This document shows, piece after piece, positions 15,148 to 21,006 of a stretch of DNA of 21,006 bases. The position numbers and the translations under genes are program-made. The first letter of the stretch is position 1. Each line of letters begins with the position of its first letter. The stretch comes from CANHBY01 sp031374415 (GTDB taxonomy: Bacteria; Pseudomonadota; Gammaproteobacteria; Burkholderiales; Burkholderiaceae_C): contig JANMGB010000065.1 of NCBI GenBank assembly GCA_031374415.1, forward strand, positions 1 through 21,006. Reading direction: 5' to 3'. The notes beneath the pieces were generated by a model that did not search any database, was not told the origin of the DNA, and saw nothing but the letters and a program-made list of their open reading frames with translations.

Positions 15148-15861
15148 ATGTACACCGCCAAAGGCCAACTCGATGTCAACTCCATGCTCAAGCAGTACAG
15201 CCCGCTGGTGCGTCGCTTGGCGCATCAAATGATTGCCAAATTGCCGGCCAACGTCGAAATCGATGACCTGATCCAGGTGGGCATGATCGGCCTGACTGAC
15301 GCCCTGTCCCGGTTTGACGCGGCCCAAGGCGTCCAGTTTGAAACCTTCGCTACCCAGCGCATTCGGGGGGCCATGCTCGATGAGCTGCGCGGCACCGACT
15401 ACCTCTCGCGTGGCACGCGCAAACAGCAGCGCAGCATCGAAAGCGCGGTTCATCGCCTGGAGCAACGTTTGGGTCGTGCGCCAGTCGAGAGCGAAATCGC
15501 CCGCGAGATGGGCCTGAGCTTGAGCGACTACCAAGAGCTGCTGGGCAAAGTGAGAGGCACCCAACTGGTGTACCTCGAAGACATGTCGGGCGATGACGGT
15601 GACAACGATTACCTTGACCGACACGCCGGCGACGAGGCCCTCAATCCCTTGGCCCAGCTGCAAGACCACCGCATGCGCGAGGCCCTGATCGAAGCCATCA
15701 AAGTGTTGCCCGAGCGCGAGCAGCATGTGATGAGCATGTACTACGAGCAAGACATGAACCTCAAAGAAATCGCGGCTGTACTCAAGGTGACGGAATCCCG
15801 CGTGTGTCAGCTGCACAGCCAAAGCATCGCTCGCCTGCGGGTTCGCCTGCGTGAATACTGA
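15148..15861 (+). CDS. fliA: Flagellar sigma factor FliA (sigma-28)
   Basis: FliA directs RNA polymerase to late flagellar and chemotaxis promoters and is held by FlgM until the hook is complete. 237 residues, normal length. Seen: region 2 (YSPLVRRLAHQMIAKLP, DDLIQVGMIGLTDALSRFD, FETFATQRIRGAMLDELR-GTDY); region 3 (RKQQRSIESAVHRLEQRLGR); and region 4 with the helix-turn-helix LPEREQHVMSMYY, LKEIAAVLKVTESRVCQLHSQ. The ATG at 15148 is preferred because GGAG lies seven bases upstream; an in-frame ATG at 15136 overlaps that site. It begins 15 bases after the flhG-like gene, so they are probably co-transcribed. Confidence 0.96.
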   Translation: MYTAKGQLDVNSMLKQYSPLVRRLAHQMIAKLPANVEIDDLIQVGMIGLTDALSRFDAAQGVQFETFATQRIRGAMLDELRGTDYLSRGTRKQQRSIESAVHRLEQRLGRAPVESEIAREMGLSLSDYQELLGKVRGTQLVYLEDMSGDDGDNDYLDRHAGDEALNPLAQLQDHRMREALIEAIKVLPEREQHVMSMYYEQDMNLKEIAAVLKVTESRVCQLHSQSIARLRVRLREY

Positions 15862-15896
15862 GTCATACGCGGCCGCTGCTGCACTGCAGGCCGGCC

Positions 15897-16697
15897 ATGC
15901 CAGCCAAGCCCCTCAACGTTGAGTCCTGCCCCGGGCCCCGAGGTGGGCTGCGCTGGCCCTTGCCCGCGCTGGGCGCCTGGCTCTTGGCCTGGGTGTGTTA
16001 CCGGGTCTTGCTTTACTTCGAGCTACCCTGGCCGGCGGCGTGGGCCACGGCTTGTGTGCTGGGGGCGGCTTGCGCCCGAGCCGCGAACACCCCCTGGCGG
16101 CGCGCATGTGTCGGGGCGGGCTTCCCGCTGTCCTGGGCGTTGATGGGACAGTGGCCTGGCCACAGCCCAATGGATGCCGCCTGGTGGCTGCTGCCGCTCG
16201 CGGTCTTGTGCAGCCTATACCCTTTGAATGCCTGGCGTGACGCCCCCCTGTTTCCCACGCCCCTGAACGCACTGCAGGGCTTAGGGGATCAAGCACCGTT
16301 GCCCACTGGCGCCAAAGTGGTCGATGCCGGATGTGGCTTAGGCGCTGGGTTGCGTGCCTTGTCGACACAGTACCCCCAAGCCCAGCTCAGTGGCTGGGAG
16401 TGGAGTCGTCCCTTGGCTTGGCTGTGCGCGTGGCGGTGTTCTGGGGTCGCGGCGGTGCTCCGCGCCGACATATGGCGCCAAGACTGGTCGGCATTCCAGT
16501 TGGTCTACCTCTTTCAGCGCCCAGAGACCATGCCGCGCGCAGTGCGTAAAGCCCAGGCTGAGCTGCGCACTGGGGCCTACCTGGTCAGCCTGGAGTTCGA
16601 AGCCCCAGGCCTCACACCCCTGGCGCGCTTGGAAACCGTGCCCGGCAAGCCGGTGTGGGTCTACCGCATGGCAGGCCCAGCGAGCCTCAGGCCGTGA
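15897..16697 (+). CDS. Membrane-linked class I SAM methyltransferase-like protein
   Basis: 266 residues. The N-terminal half (about 18-115) is Trp- and Leu-rich with three or four likely membrane segments, for example LPALGAWLLAWVCYRVLLYF and WWLLPLAVLCSLYPL. The C-terminal half is a Rossmann-type methyltransferase with motif I VVDAGCGLGAGL (about 142-153), a motif II strand (QLSGWEWSRPLA, acidic Glu), an LRADIWRQDW region and a QLVYLFQRP motif IV position. The substrate is unknown; such fused proteins may act on membrane-associated substrates. It starts 35 bases after fliA on the same strand, so it may ride on the flagellar transcript. Its last 11 bases overlap the convergent winged-helix gene. 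I do not know a characterised homologue. Confidence 0.65.
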   Translation: MPAKPLNVESCPGPRGGLRWPLPALGAWLLAWVCYRVLLYFELPWPAAWATACVLGAACARAANTPWRRACVGAGFPLSWALMGQWPGHSPMDAAWWLLPLAVLCSLYPLNAWRDAPLFPTPLNALQGLGDQAPLPTGAKVVDAGCGLGAGLRALSTQYPQAQLSGWEWSRPLAWLCAWRCSGVAAVLRADIWRQDWSAFQLVYLFQRPETMPRAVRKAQAELRTGAYLVSLEFEAPGLTPLARLETVPGKPVWVYRMAGPASLRP

Positions 16698-16977
16698 TGG
16701 AAAAAGCGCGACGCAGCCAATCAGGCGTTTGCCGGAACGTCTCCAGCAGCCCCTCCGTGGGAGAGAAGTCGCGGCTACATTCGCGCTCTTCGAGCAAGCC
16801 GTGGCCCTGCAACATGTCCAAAAATGTGCGGACCTCTTGACGGCGCAAGCCGCTTTCCTTAACCAGCTCGACGAAAGTGAGATGGCGGTGCGACAAGTCG
16901 CTGAGCATGCGACGAAACACCACCTTATCGAACGAACTGTTCAGCTCTGGCAGGGAGACCAACTTGTACTCTTTCAT
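16687..16977 (-). CDS. Small winged-helix-like protein, function unknown
   Basis: 96 residues from the ATG at 16977 (MKEYKLVSLPELNSSFDKV); a start four codons earlier at 16989 is equally open. The middle, MLSDLSHRHLTFVELVKESG followed by LRRQEVRTFLDMLQGHGLLEER, has the helix-turn-helix-then-wing layout of small winged-helix proteins, with LRRQEVRTFLDML as a candidate recognition helix. No ligand-binding or membrane part is visible. A perfect 17-base palindrome lies 17 bases upstream of 16989, suitable for self-regulation. The 3' end overlaps the methyltransferase gene by 11 bases. The fold is inferred from pattern only and the family is not recognised. Confidence 0.6.
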   Translation of the reverse strand: MKEYKLVSLPELNSSFDKVVFRRMLSDLSHRHLTFVELVKESGLRRQEVRTFLDMLQGHGLLEERECSRDFSPTEGLLETFRQTPDWLRRAFSITA

Positions 16978-17005
16978 TTGTCCATCCACGTCACTTCAAC
17001 GGCCC

Positions 17006-17022
17006 TCAGGTGCATCACCTGA
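17006..17022. promoter_or_regulatory. Perfect palindrome upstream of winged-helix gene
   Basis: TCAGGTG-CAT-CACCTGA is perfectly symmetric over 17 bases, 29 bases upstream of the 16977 start. This is a likely dimer-binding site, perhaps for the protein encoded just downstream. The rest of the gap to 17214 shows no gene. Confidence 0.5.
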
Positions 17023-17214
17023 AAACATCAGCTTAGGCCGCCTGTGTAGCGTTTGGGTAGGTCAAATTGCCGGATTGTCGACAGCGCCTGAAAACGTCGC
17101 GATGGGTGTGCCAACTTGTGCACGGTCGGGGGGTGTGAACTTCGGGGGCAGGCAGGCCAAGCCACGTTTGCCACCCAGGCTCAACAAAGCGCCCTCCCCT
17201 TGTGGGAAACACCC

Positions 17215-18162
17215 TCACATGGGCTTTTGACTTGCCTCACGTAAAACACCCGTCAAGTAGCCCTTGGTGAAAACAATTTTCTTTGCGTAGACAGGATGCT
17301 TAGAAACAAGCTGGTGCAGAGTTTTGAGGCGAAACCATGGCACCGATGGAAACAAGTGGTGTTCAGCATGGAAACCAACGTGGTACGGCGCGATCAGCCA
17401 ACGCTCCACTGGTCCCGGCAGCGTACTGCGTGAAGCAGAAATATCCCTGCCTTGCAAGGCAAAATGTTCAGCAATGTCTCGCAAGTAAAGCAGCGTCAGT
17501 AGCACGGTGAACATGGGAAGCAGCCAGTAAACGCCAAAGACATACCACCCGTCAAAAAACCAAACCACCAACAGCGTGACGATGCCTACCGCCGCCTGAA
17601 GCCAGCGCGTCGCAACAGGGGCCGCGAGGGCGAGGCCTGAATCGAACAAGTAGCGCCTTAAATCGTGCCAAGCGTAAAGCCCCACAAAATGCTTGAGCAA
17701 CTCTACCGTGAGCTCACGCCTTGACTTCGGGAATTGATATCGCGTTTGTTGGAGCTCAGAAACCCAATTGGGATCTTGCTCGGTGGAGGTGTTGGCATGA
17801 TGTGCTTGGTGGTCGCGACGAAAACCGTGAATGGTCACGCCAAAAGGGATGGCTGTCAGCACGTCGCCAACGGCATCGTTCAACACAGTGCGAGTGCGAC
17901 TGAACTGGCGATGTGAGAACTCATGCATCAGCATCAGCAGCGCATTTTGTCTCGTCCCAATGAAGACAACGGCGATCACCCTTGAAAGCAGCGATTGCAA
18001 ATGTTCCGACAGCACGACAACGCCGACAATCAACGCCCATTCGAACAACGCCGTGGCGATCAAACGCCAGCCGGCCGGTTGACTCAGGCTCATCAGCGCC
18101 TCCCGATCCGGACGCAAGACCATCCGCAAATCGGCATCAGTTTCAAATGCAAATGTGTTCAT
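17215..18162 (-). CDS. Membrane fatty acid desaturase-family protein
   Basis: 315 residues from the ATG at 18162. The frame is open for another 220 codons upstream, but that part is unlike any protein and lies over other sequences. Membrane desaturases and hydroxylases use a di-iron centre held by eight or more His. All three boxes are present: HEFSH (80-84), HQAHH (118-122) and HAEHH (265-269), with DIAEH (229-233) as an accessory ligand. Hydrophobic pairs at about 35-75 and 186-226 fit the usual four-helix topology. It acts in the inner membrane on acyl lipids or related hydrophobic substrates; the exact substrate and regioselectivity cannot be read. No strong ribosome site is seen. Transposase debris lies immediately upstream, so its promoter may have been altered. 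Confidence 0.88.
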   Translation of the reverse strand: MNTFAFETDADLRMVLRPDREALMSLSQPAGWRLIATALFEWALIVGVVVLSEHLQSLLSRVIAVVFIGTRQNALLMLMHEFSHRQFSRTRTVLNDAVGDVLTAIPFGVTIHGFRRDHQAHHANTSTEQDPNWVSELQQTRYQFPKSRRELTVELLKHFVGLYAWHDLRRYLFDSGLALAAPVATRWLQAAVGIVTLLVVWFFDGWYVFGVYWLLPMFTVLLTLLYLRDIAEHFALQGRDISASRSTLPGPVERWLIAPYHVGFHAEHHLFPSVPWFRLKTLHQLVSKHPVYAKKIVFTKGYLTGVLREASQKPM

Positions 18163-18414
18163 AGTTGAGTTCTGATCTTGAATAGCGAGCTTCAGCAAAA
18201 GATGGACCGCGCAGAGCGCGACTGCTGGACTTGTGCGGTCATCGAGGACAGCCACACGATCACCCATGGAAATCGTGGACGCAAGAGATGGCAAGACCGC
18301 ATGATCACGCGGCGCCGTGACAGCCATGTGAATACGCATTGGGCCCAGAACGGGTACGGGTACCGTGTTAACAATCGAGTCTTTACCCGAGCTGGTGCAG
18401 CTCACCAGATCAAG

Positions 18415-18754
18415 CGCTCCGCCAAGAAGGCGCTCCGCAAGTATCTCGACGTGCTGCCCGCCCAGCTGCGCTGGCTGCAGTCGCTCCCCAACTGCGACGC
18501 CCTGCTCGAAGGCGTGCCCGTCACCAAGCTCAAGCACATGGCCGACGCGGCCGCCGTGCCTAACGCTGGCGAACTCAAGGACTTCCGGCCAGCCAAGCGC
18601 CACGCCATGGTCTTGTCCCGCATCCGTCAAATGCGCCCACACATTGATCAACGATCCCGGCATGGTAGCCAGCGCCCGCGGTGAGCCCTTGCGCGAGCTG
18701 GCGTTCGACACCAACTCCGAGCTGCGGGAACTGATTGACACGCTGCAGCGTTGA
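18415..18754 (+). pseudogene. Tn3-family transposase fragment, frameshifted
   Basis: From about 18415 one frame reads SAKKALRKYLDVLPAQLRWL, then NCDALLEGVPVTKLKHMADAA, then DFRPAKRHAMVLSRIRQMR. This resembles the N-terminal half of Tn3-type TnpA, where a leucine-rich LP..L segment is followed by PxKRxxLL. At about 18634 the coding sense moves to another frame (AHTLINDPGMVASARGEPLR, ELAFDTNSELRELIDTLQ) and ends at 18754. No start, no DDE catalytic residues and no inverted repeat are visible. It lies directly upstream of the ars operon, which suggests the operon arrived on, or beside, a Tn3-like unit. The second part may instead belong to another element. Confidence 0.45.
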
Positions 18755-18843
18755 ATCAAGCAGATCCAACCGTTGGAGAGCTTGGAGCCCCGAGATTGGG
18801 GGGCCTTGCGCCCGGGTTGCGCACCTCCTGCCAAAGCGGTTGC

Positions 18844-18874
18844 TGGACAAGAATTTTATGATTCGAGTATCATA
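18844..18874 (+). promoter_or_regulatory. arsR promoter with overlapping operator
   Basis: TGGACA (18844-18849) and TATCAT (18868-18873) are 18 bases apart. The palindrome TATGAT-TCGAGT-ATCATA (18857-18874) covers the -10, so bound ArsR would block polymerase. Transcription would begin at or very near the arsR ATG at 18880, and no ribosome site precedes it, so the first gene may be leaderless. Confidence 0.55.
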
Positions 18875-18879
18875 GAATA

Positions 18880-19263
18880 ATGGAAGAAGCAGCTGTCATC
18901 AAATCTCTCGGCGCTCTGGCACAGCCTTTGCGGCTGCAGGTGTTCCGGGCACTCGTCGTCGTAGGCGAGGGCGGCCTGACGCCCGGCACGATGGCCGAAG
19001 GGCTGGACGTCCCGCCCGCCACGCTCTCGTTCCACCTCAAAGAACTGGTCAACGCCGGCCTGGTAACCCAGGAGCGAGCAAGCCGCAATCTCATCTACCG
19101 AGCCGAGTACGAGCACATGGGTGCTTTGCTCGCTTATTTAACCCAAAACTGCTGCCAGGGCCTGGCCATACACAACGCACTGGAGGCGCGCCGGCACCTT
19201 GCTGGCCACCCGAACGTCATCGAAGCGTCGGGGGCTGCCGACAACGAGTCTCTCGCCAATTGA
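18880..19263 (+). CDS. arsR: ArsR-family arsenite-responsive repressor
   Basis: 127 residues. Winged-helix repressor of ars operons that leaves DNA when As(III) binds. Seen: LGALAQPLRLQVFRALV (helix 1-2), the recognition segment PPATLSFHLKELVNAGLV (about 45-62), and the wing ERASRNLIYRAEY. Cysteines occur only at 91 and 92 (LTQNCCQG), the position of the C-terminal As(III) site of the NCC-type ArsR group rather than the helix-3 CxC site of plasmid R773. Proteins of that group usually have a third ligand a few residues later; none exists here. The start has no ribosome site. The stop lies 11 bases before the arsC ATG, making it first in arsR-arsC-arsH. Confidence 0.92.
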   Translation: MEEAAVIKSLGALAQPLRLQVFRALVVVGEGGLTPGTMAEGLDVPPATLSFHLKELVNAGLVTQERASRNLIYRAEYEHMGALLAYLTQNCCQGLAIHNALEARRHLAGHPNVIEASGAADNESLAN

Positions 19264-19274
19264 GCACACAGCCC

Positions 19275-19700
19275 ATGCCATCTATCACCATCTTCCACAA
19301 CCCGGCCTGCGGCACCTCTCGCAACACGCTTGCGCTCATTCGGCACGCCGGCATTGAGCCGACGGTTATCGCGTACCTCAAGCACCCGCCCTCCAAGGAT
19401 CAGCTCCGGGTTCTGTTGTCCGACATGAACATGCCGGTTCGCGACCTGCTGCGCCAGAAAGGCACGCCCTATGCCGAACTCGGCCTGGGCGACATGAAGT
19501 GGTCAGACGATCAGCTGCTCGACTTCATTGGCTCGCATCCGATTTTGATGAACCGTCCTGTGGTGGTAACGCCGCTGGGTACCAAGCTTTGCCGGCCCTC
19601 GGAAGCCGTTTTGGAACTGCTGCCGGTAGACAAACTGCCGCCGTTCACGAAAGAAGATGGTGAGGGCGTCACGGACGACGGAGTGCGCCGTGCTCGATAA
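19275..19700 (+). CDS. arsC: Glutaredoxin-dependent arsenate reductase
   Basis: ArsC reduces arsenate to arsenite using glutathione and glutaredoxin. 141 residues, the same length as the R773 enzyme. Seen: MPSITIFHNPACGTSRNTL with the catalytic Cys12 and His8, and Arg60, Arg94 and Arg107 at the same numbers as the substrate-binding arginines of the R773 enzyme (in DLLRQK, MNRPVV and LCRPSE). The ATG at 19275 is chosen for this alignment; an in-frame TTG overlaps the arsR stop. The 3' end overlaps arsH by 11 bases, implying translational coupling. Its product, arsenite, would normally be exported by ArsB or Acr3, neither of which is in the window. Confidence 0.95.
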   Translation: MPSITIFHNPACGTSRNTLALIRHAGIEPTVIAYLKHPPSKDQLRVLLSDMNMPVRDLLRQKGTPYAELGLGDMKWSDDQLLDFIGSHPILMNRPVVVTPLGTKLCRPSEAVLELLPVDKLPPFTKEDGEGVTDDGVRRAR

Positions 19701-20412
19701 CGAACTGACCTTTCCAGCTCTGCGAACCGACCTGTTTGAGATTCCCACCCAGGAACGGCTGACCTCTCGATCGCCCTTCCAACATCCGCCGCGGTTCCTG
19801 ATGCTTTACGGGTCGTTGCGCGAGCGGTCGTACAGCCGCTTACTGACGTTCGAGGCCGCCCGTCTGCTCCAAGCGATGGGCGGCGAGGTGAAGATCTTCG
19901 ATCCCACGGGTCTGCCCCTGCCTGACGGCGCGCCGGAAAGCCACCCCAAGGTCAAAGAGCTGCGCAGTCTGGCGGCATGGTCTGAGGGCATGGTGTGGTG
20001 CTCGCCAGAGCGCCACGGCGCCATGACCGGGATATTGAAGGCGCAGATCGACTGGATTCCCCTCAGCATGGGTGCAGTGCGTCCGACGCAAGGCAAGACA
20101 CTCGCCGTCATGGAGGTATCCGGAGGCAGCCAGTCGTTCAACGCGGTGAACCAGCTGCGTTTGCTGGGCCGCTGGATGCGCATGCTGACAATGCCGAATC
20201 AGTCCTCGGTGGCAAAGGCCTTTAACGAGTTCACTGAAGACGGCCGGATGAAGCCTTCAGCTTTCTACGACCGGGTAGTGGACTTGATGGAGGAGCTGTT
20301 CAAGTTCACGCTGCTCACGCGCGACCTGGCACCGTACCTTGTCGACCGCTACAGTGAGCGCAAGGAGACTGCGGAAGAACTGTCCAAGCGTGTCAATCAG
20401 CGGTCGATTTAG
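19690..20412 (+). CDS. arsH: ArsH, NADPH:FMN organoarsenical oxidase
   Basis: ArsH is a cytoplasmic flavoprotein that oxidises trivalent methyl- and aryl-arsenicals to less toxic pentavalent forms. 240 residues from the GTG at 19690, which has GGAG seven bases upstream and overlaps the arsC end; this matches the typical length of about 240. Seen: the FMN phosphate loop YGSLRERSYSRLL (about 46-58), the EVKIFDPTGLPLPDG strand-loop, WCSPERHGAMTGILKAQIDW (FMN ring contacts) and EVSGGSQSFNAVNQLRLLGRWMRM, all strongly characteristic. Upstream codons in frame lie within arsC and are not family-like. It is last in the operon, followed by debris rather than a pump gene. Confidence 0.95.
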   Translation: MLDNELTFPALRTDLFEIPTQERLTSRSPFQHPPRFLMLYGSLRERSYSRLLTFEAARLLQAMGGEVKIFDPTGLPLPDGAPESHPKVKELRSLAAWSEGMVWCSPERHGAMTGILKAQIDWIPLSMGAVRPTQGKTLAVMEVSGGSQSFNAVNQLRLLGRWMRMLTMPNQSSVAKAFNEFTEDGRMKPSAFYDRVVDLMEELFKFTLLTRDLAPYLVDRYSERKETAEELSKRVNQRSI

Positions 20413-20569
20413 ACCAAGGAGGCAGTGGGTCCGTCGCCCTGCGCAAAGTGCGAACCCTCAGTGCCTCGAACGGCCGGTGCGGGAGAAGATGATGGAGCAC
20501 CGCTACCGTGAAGAAGGTGTCGATGGGATAGCACCGGCACGCCCAGCTCGCCGATATCTGCCGAGCGCT
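20413..20569. other. Non-coding stretch after arsH
   Basis: No gene, terminator or repeat was recognised. GGAGG at 20420-20424 resembles a ribosome site but leads into no family-like frame, as if a following gene had been removed. Confidence 0.3.
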
Positions 20570-20814
20570 ATCTTTTTCGTTCCCGAGGAACACGATTGAT
20601 GGTGCGCCTTGTGCTCCGAAAGCTGCGCCAGCGGTTGCCCGTCGATTGACGCACGGGGAGGCAGTTCTTAGCGCTCGCTGCGTCCACAAGGAGCCTGACC
20701 TGCTCCACCGAGTTATCTCTGGTGCGGTCTGGCTGCCCAGGCGGCGGCACAAGTGGCGGACGCTCAGGTTGGAGGCCTGCGCCAGGCGCTCGCTGAGGCG
20801 CGTGACGCTTTGGC
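20570..20814 (-). pseudogene. Decayed AraC-type regulator, C-terminal DNA-binding part
   Basis: Reading the minus strand from 20808, one frame gives VTRLSERLAQASNLSVRHLC followed by RRLGSQT, the first helix-turn-helix of AraC/XylS-type C-terminal domains. A second frame then continues VEQVRLLVDAA, as expected for the linker helix, and a third gives GQPLAQLSEHK near the second helix-turn-helix. At least two frameshifts are therefore needed, and no upstream ligand domain remains. It cannot be functional. The identification rests on one clear segment and two weaker ones. Confidence 0.4.
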
Positions 20815-20871
20815 AAGCTGAGCTTGCAGGAATGCAGTGCGCCAGGATGTTGCTCCCGAGGCACGCTCCTG
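20815..20871 (+). repeat. 57-bp dispersed repeat, copy 2
   Basis: Matches 9082-9138 at 52 of 57 positions. In this copy GCAAGCT-G-AGCTTGC (20813-20827) makes a perfect 15-base palindrome at its outer edge. The match ends at the G at 20871, exactly where the group II intron sequence starts. Confidence 0.85.
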
Positions 20872-21006
20872 ATAGGGGTAGGAAAGGGCTCTCACCCTCC
20901 CCTCCCTCCGAACCGTGCGTGCAGTTCTCCCGCACACGGCTCTCCAGTTGGTGGTTTCTCATCGAGATGGGCTCGCTTGCCGTCGGGCTTCGACCATGGT
21001 GAAAAG
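20872..21006 (-). mobile_element. Group II intron 3' end, continues beyond window
   Basis: On the minus strand, 20942-20910 reads GAGCCGTGTGCGGG then AGAACTGCACGCACGGTTC. This is a domain V: the AGC catalytic triad, an outer stem (GAGCCGTGTG with CGCACGGTTC), a bulge and a small apical loop. Domain VI follows (GGGGAGGGTGAGAGCCC to CCTACCCC) with a candidate branch-point A eight bases from the end. The intron ends in AT at 20872, fitting the usual AY. Upstream sequence to 21006 would be domain IV after the reverse-transcriptase gene, which lies outside the window. The 3' exon is the 57-bp repeat, on its minus strand beginning CAGGAGCGTGCC. Confidence 0.82.

Noticed and set aside
14248..15822. 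524-codon reverse-strand frame across the flhG-like gene and fliA
   Set aside because: It is a shadow; fliA is unmistakable on the plus strand and the reverse text has no domain.
17055..17085. Sigma-28-like promoter (TCAA ... GCCGGATT)
   Set aside because: Spacing between the two boxes is far too short for a FliA promoter.
18163..18834. Upstream 220-codon extension of the desaturase frame on the minus strand
   Set aside because: It has no family likeness, overlaps the transposase fragment, and all desaturase features follow the ATG at 18162.
20910..20942. Considered an ordinary terminator or attC-like hairpin
   Set aside because: The AGC triad, stem layout, following domain VI with bulged A and AT end fit group II intron domain V much better.

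Overview
The window looks like a piece of a GC-rich betaproteobacterial chromosome, most likely Burkholderiales and probably Comamonadaceae. This is inferred from protein character and gene order (sucA-sucB-lpdA, and flhA-flhF-flhG-like-fliA). No rRNA or tRNA gene was seen, so the placement is not firm. Conserved core blocks alternate with stretches of mobile-element debris.

Region by region: (1) 1-1650 holds an uncharacterised reading frame, an unidentified gene tail, and a decayed COG0523/CobW-family zinc GTPase on the minus strand. That pseudogene faces a Fur/Zur-type regulator at 1731-2147 across a near-perfect palindrome. (2) 2433-3032 encodes an exported PA14-domain protein whose stop codon abuts a 30-bp repeat end. 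(3) 3318-9014 carries the 2-oxoglutarate dehydrogenase complex: sucA (E1), sucB (E2) and lpdA (E3). An intrinsic terminator-like hairpin separates each pair. (4) 9020-10223 is accessory: a 319-bp MITE-like element with 30-bp inverted ends, internal palindromes and a four-unit tandem repeat; a vapBC toxin-antitoxin locus cut in two by a dense cluster of hairpins; and an unassigned spacer. (5) 10224-15861 is a flagellar block: flhA, flhF, an flhG-like gene without a P-loop, and fliA (sigma-28). A membrane-linked methyltransferase follows. (6) 16687-18162 (minus) holds a small winged-helix-like gene behind a perfect 17-bp palindrome, and a three-His-box fatty acid desaturase. (7) 18415-21006 is a second accessory zone: a Tn3-like transposase fragment, an arsR-arsC-arsH operon with its own operator/promoter, a decayed AraC-type regulator, a 57-bp repeat shared with the element at 9.1 kb, and the 3' end of a group II intron (domains V and VI) that begins exactly where that repeat stops matching.

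How the parts connect: the dehydrogenase genes supply the three enzymes of one TCA-cycle complex. The flagellar genes supply the export gate, placement and number control, and the late-class sigma factor. The ars genes supply sensing, arsenate reduction and organoarsenical oxidation, but no arsenite pump is present in the window. The least explained material is the repeat network joining 3.03, 9.02-9.34 and 20.8 kb, together with the hairpin cluster inside vapBC. These appear to be non-autonomous elements, and a group II intron seems to have used one as its landing site.
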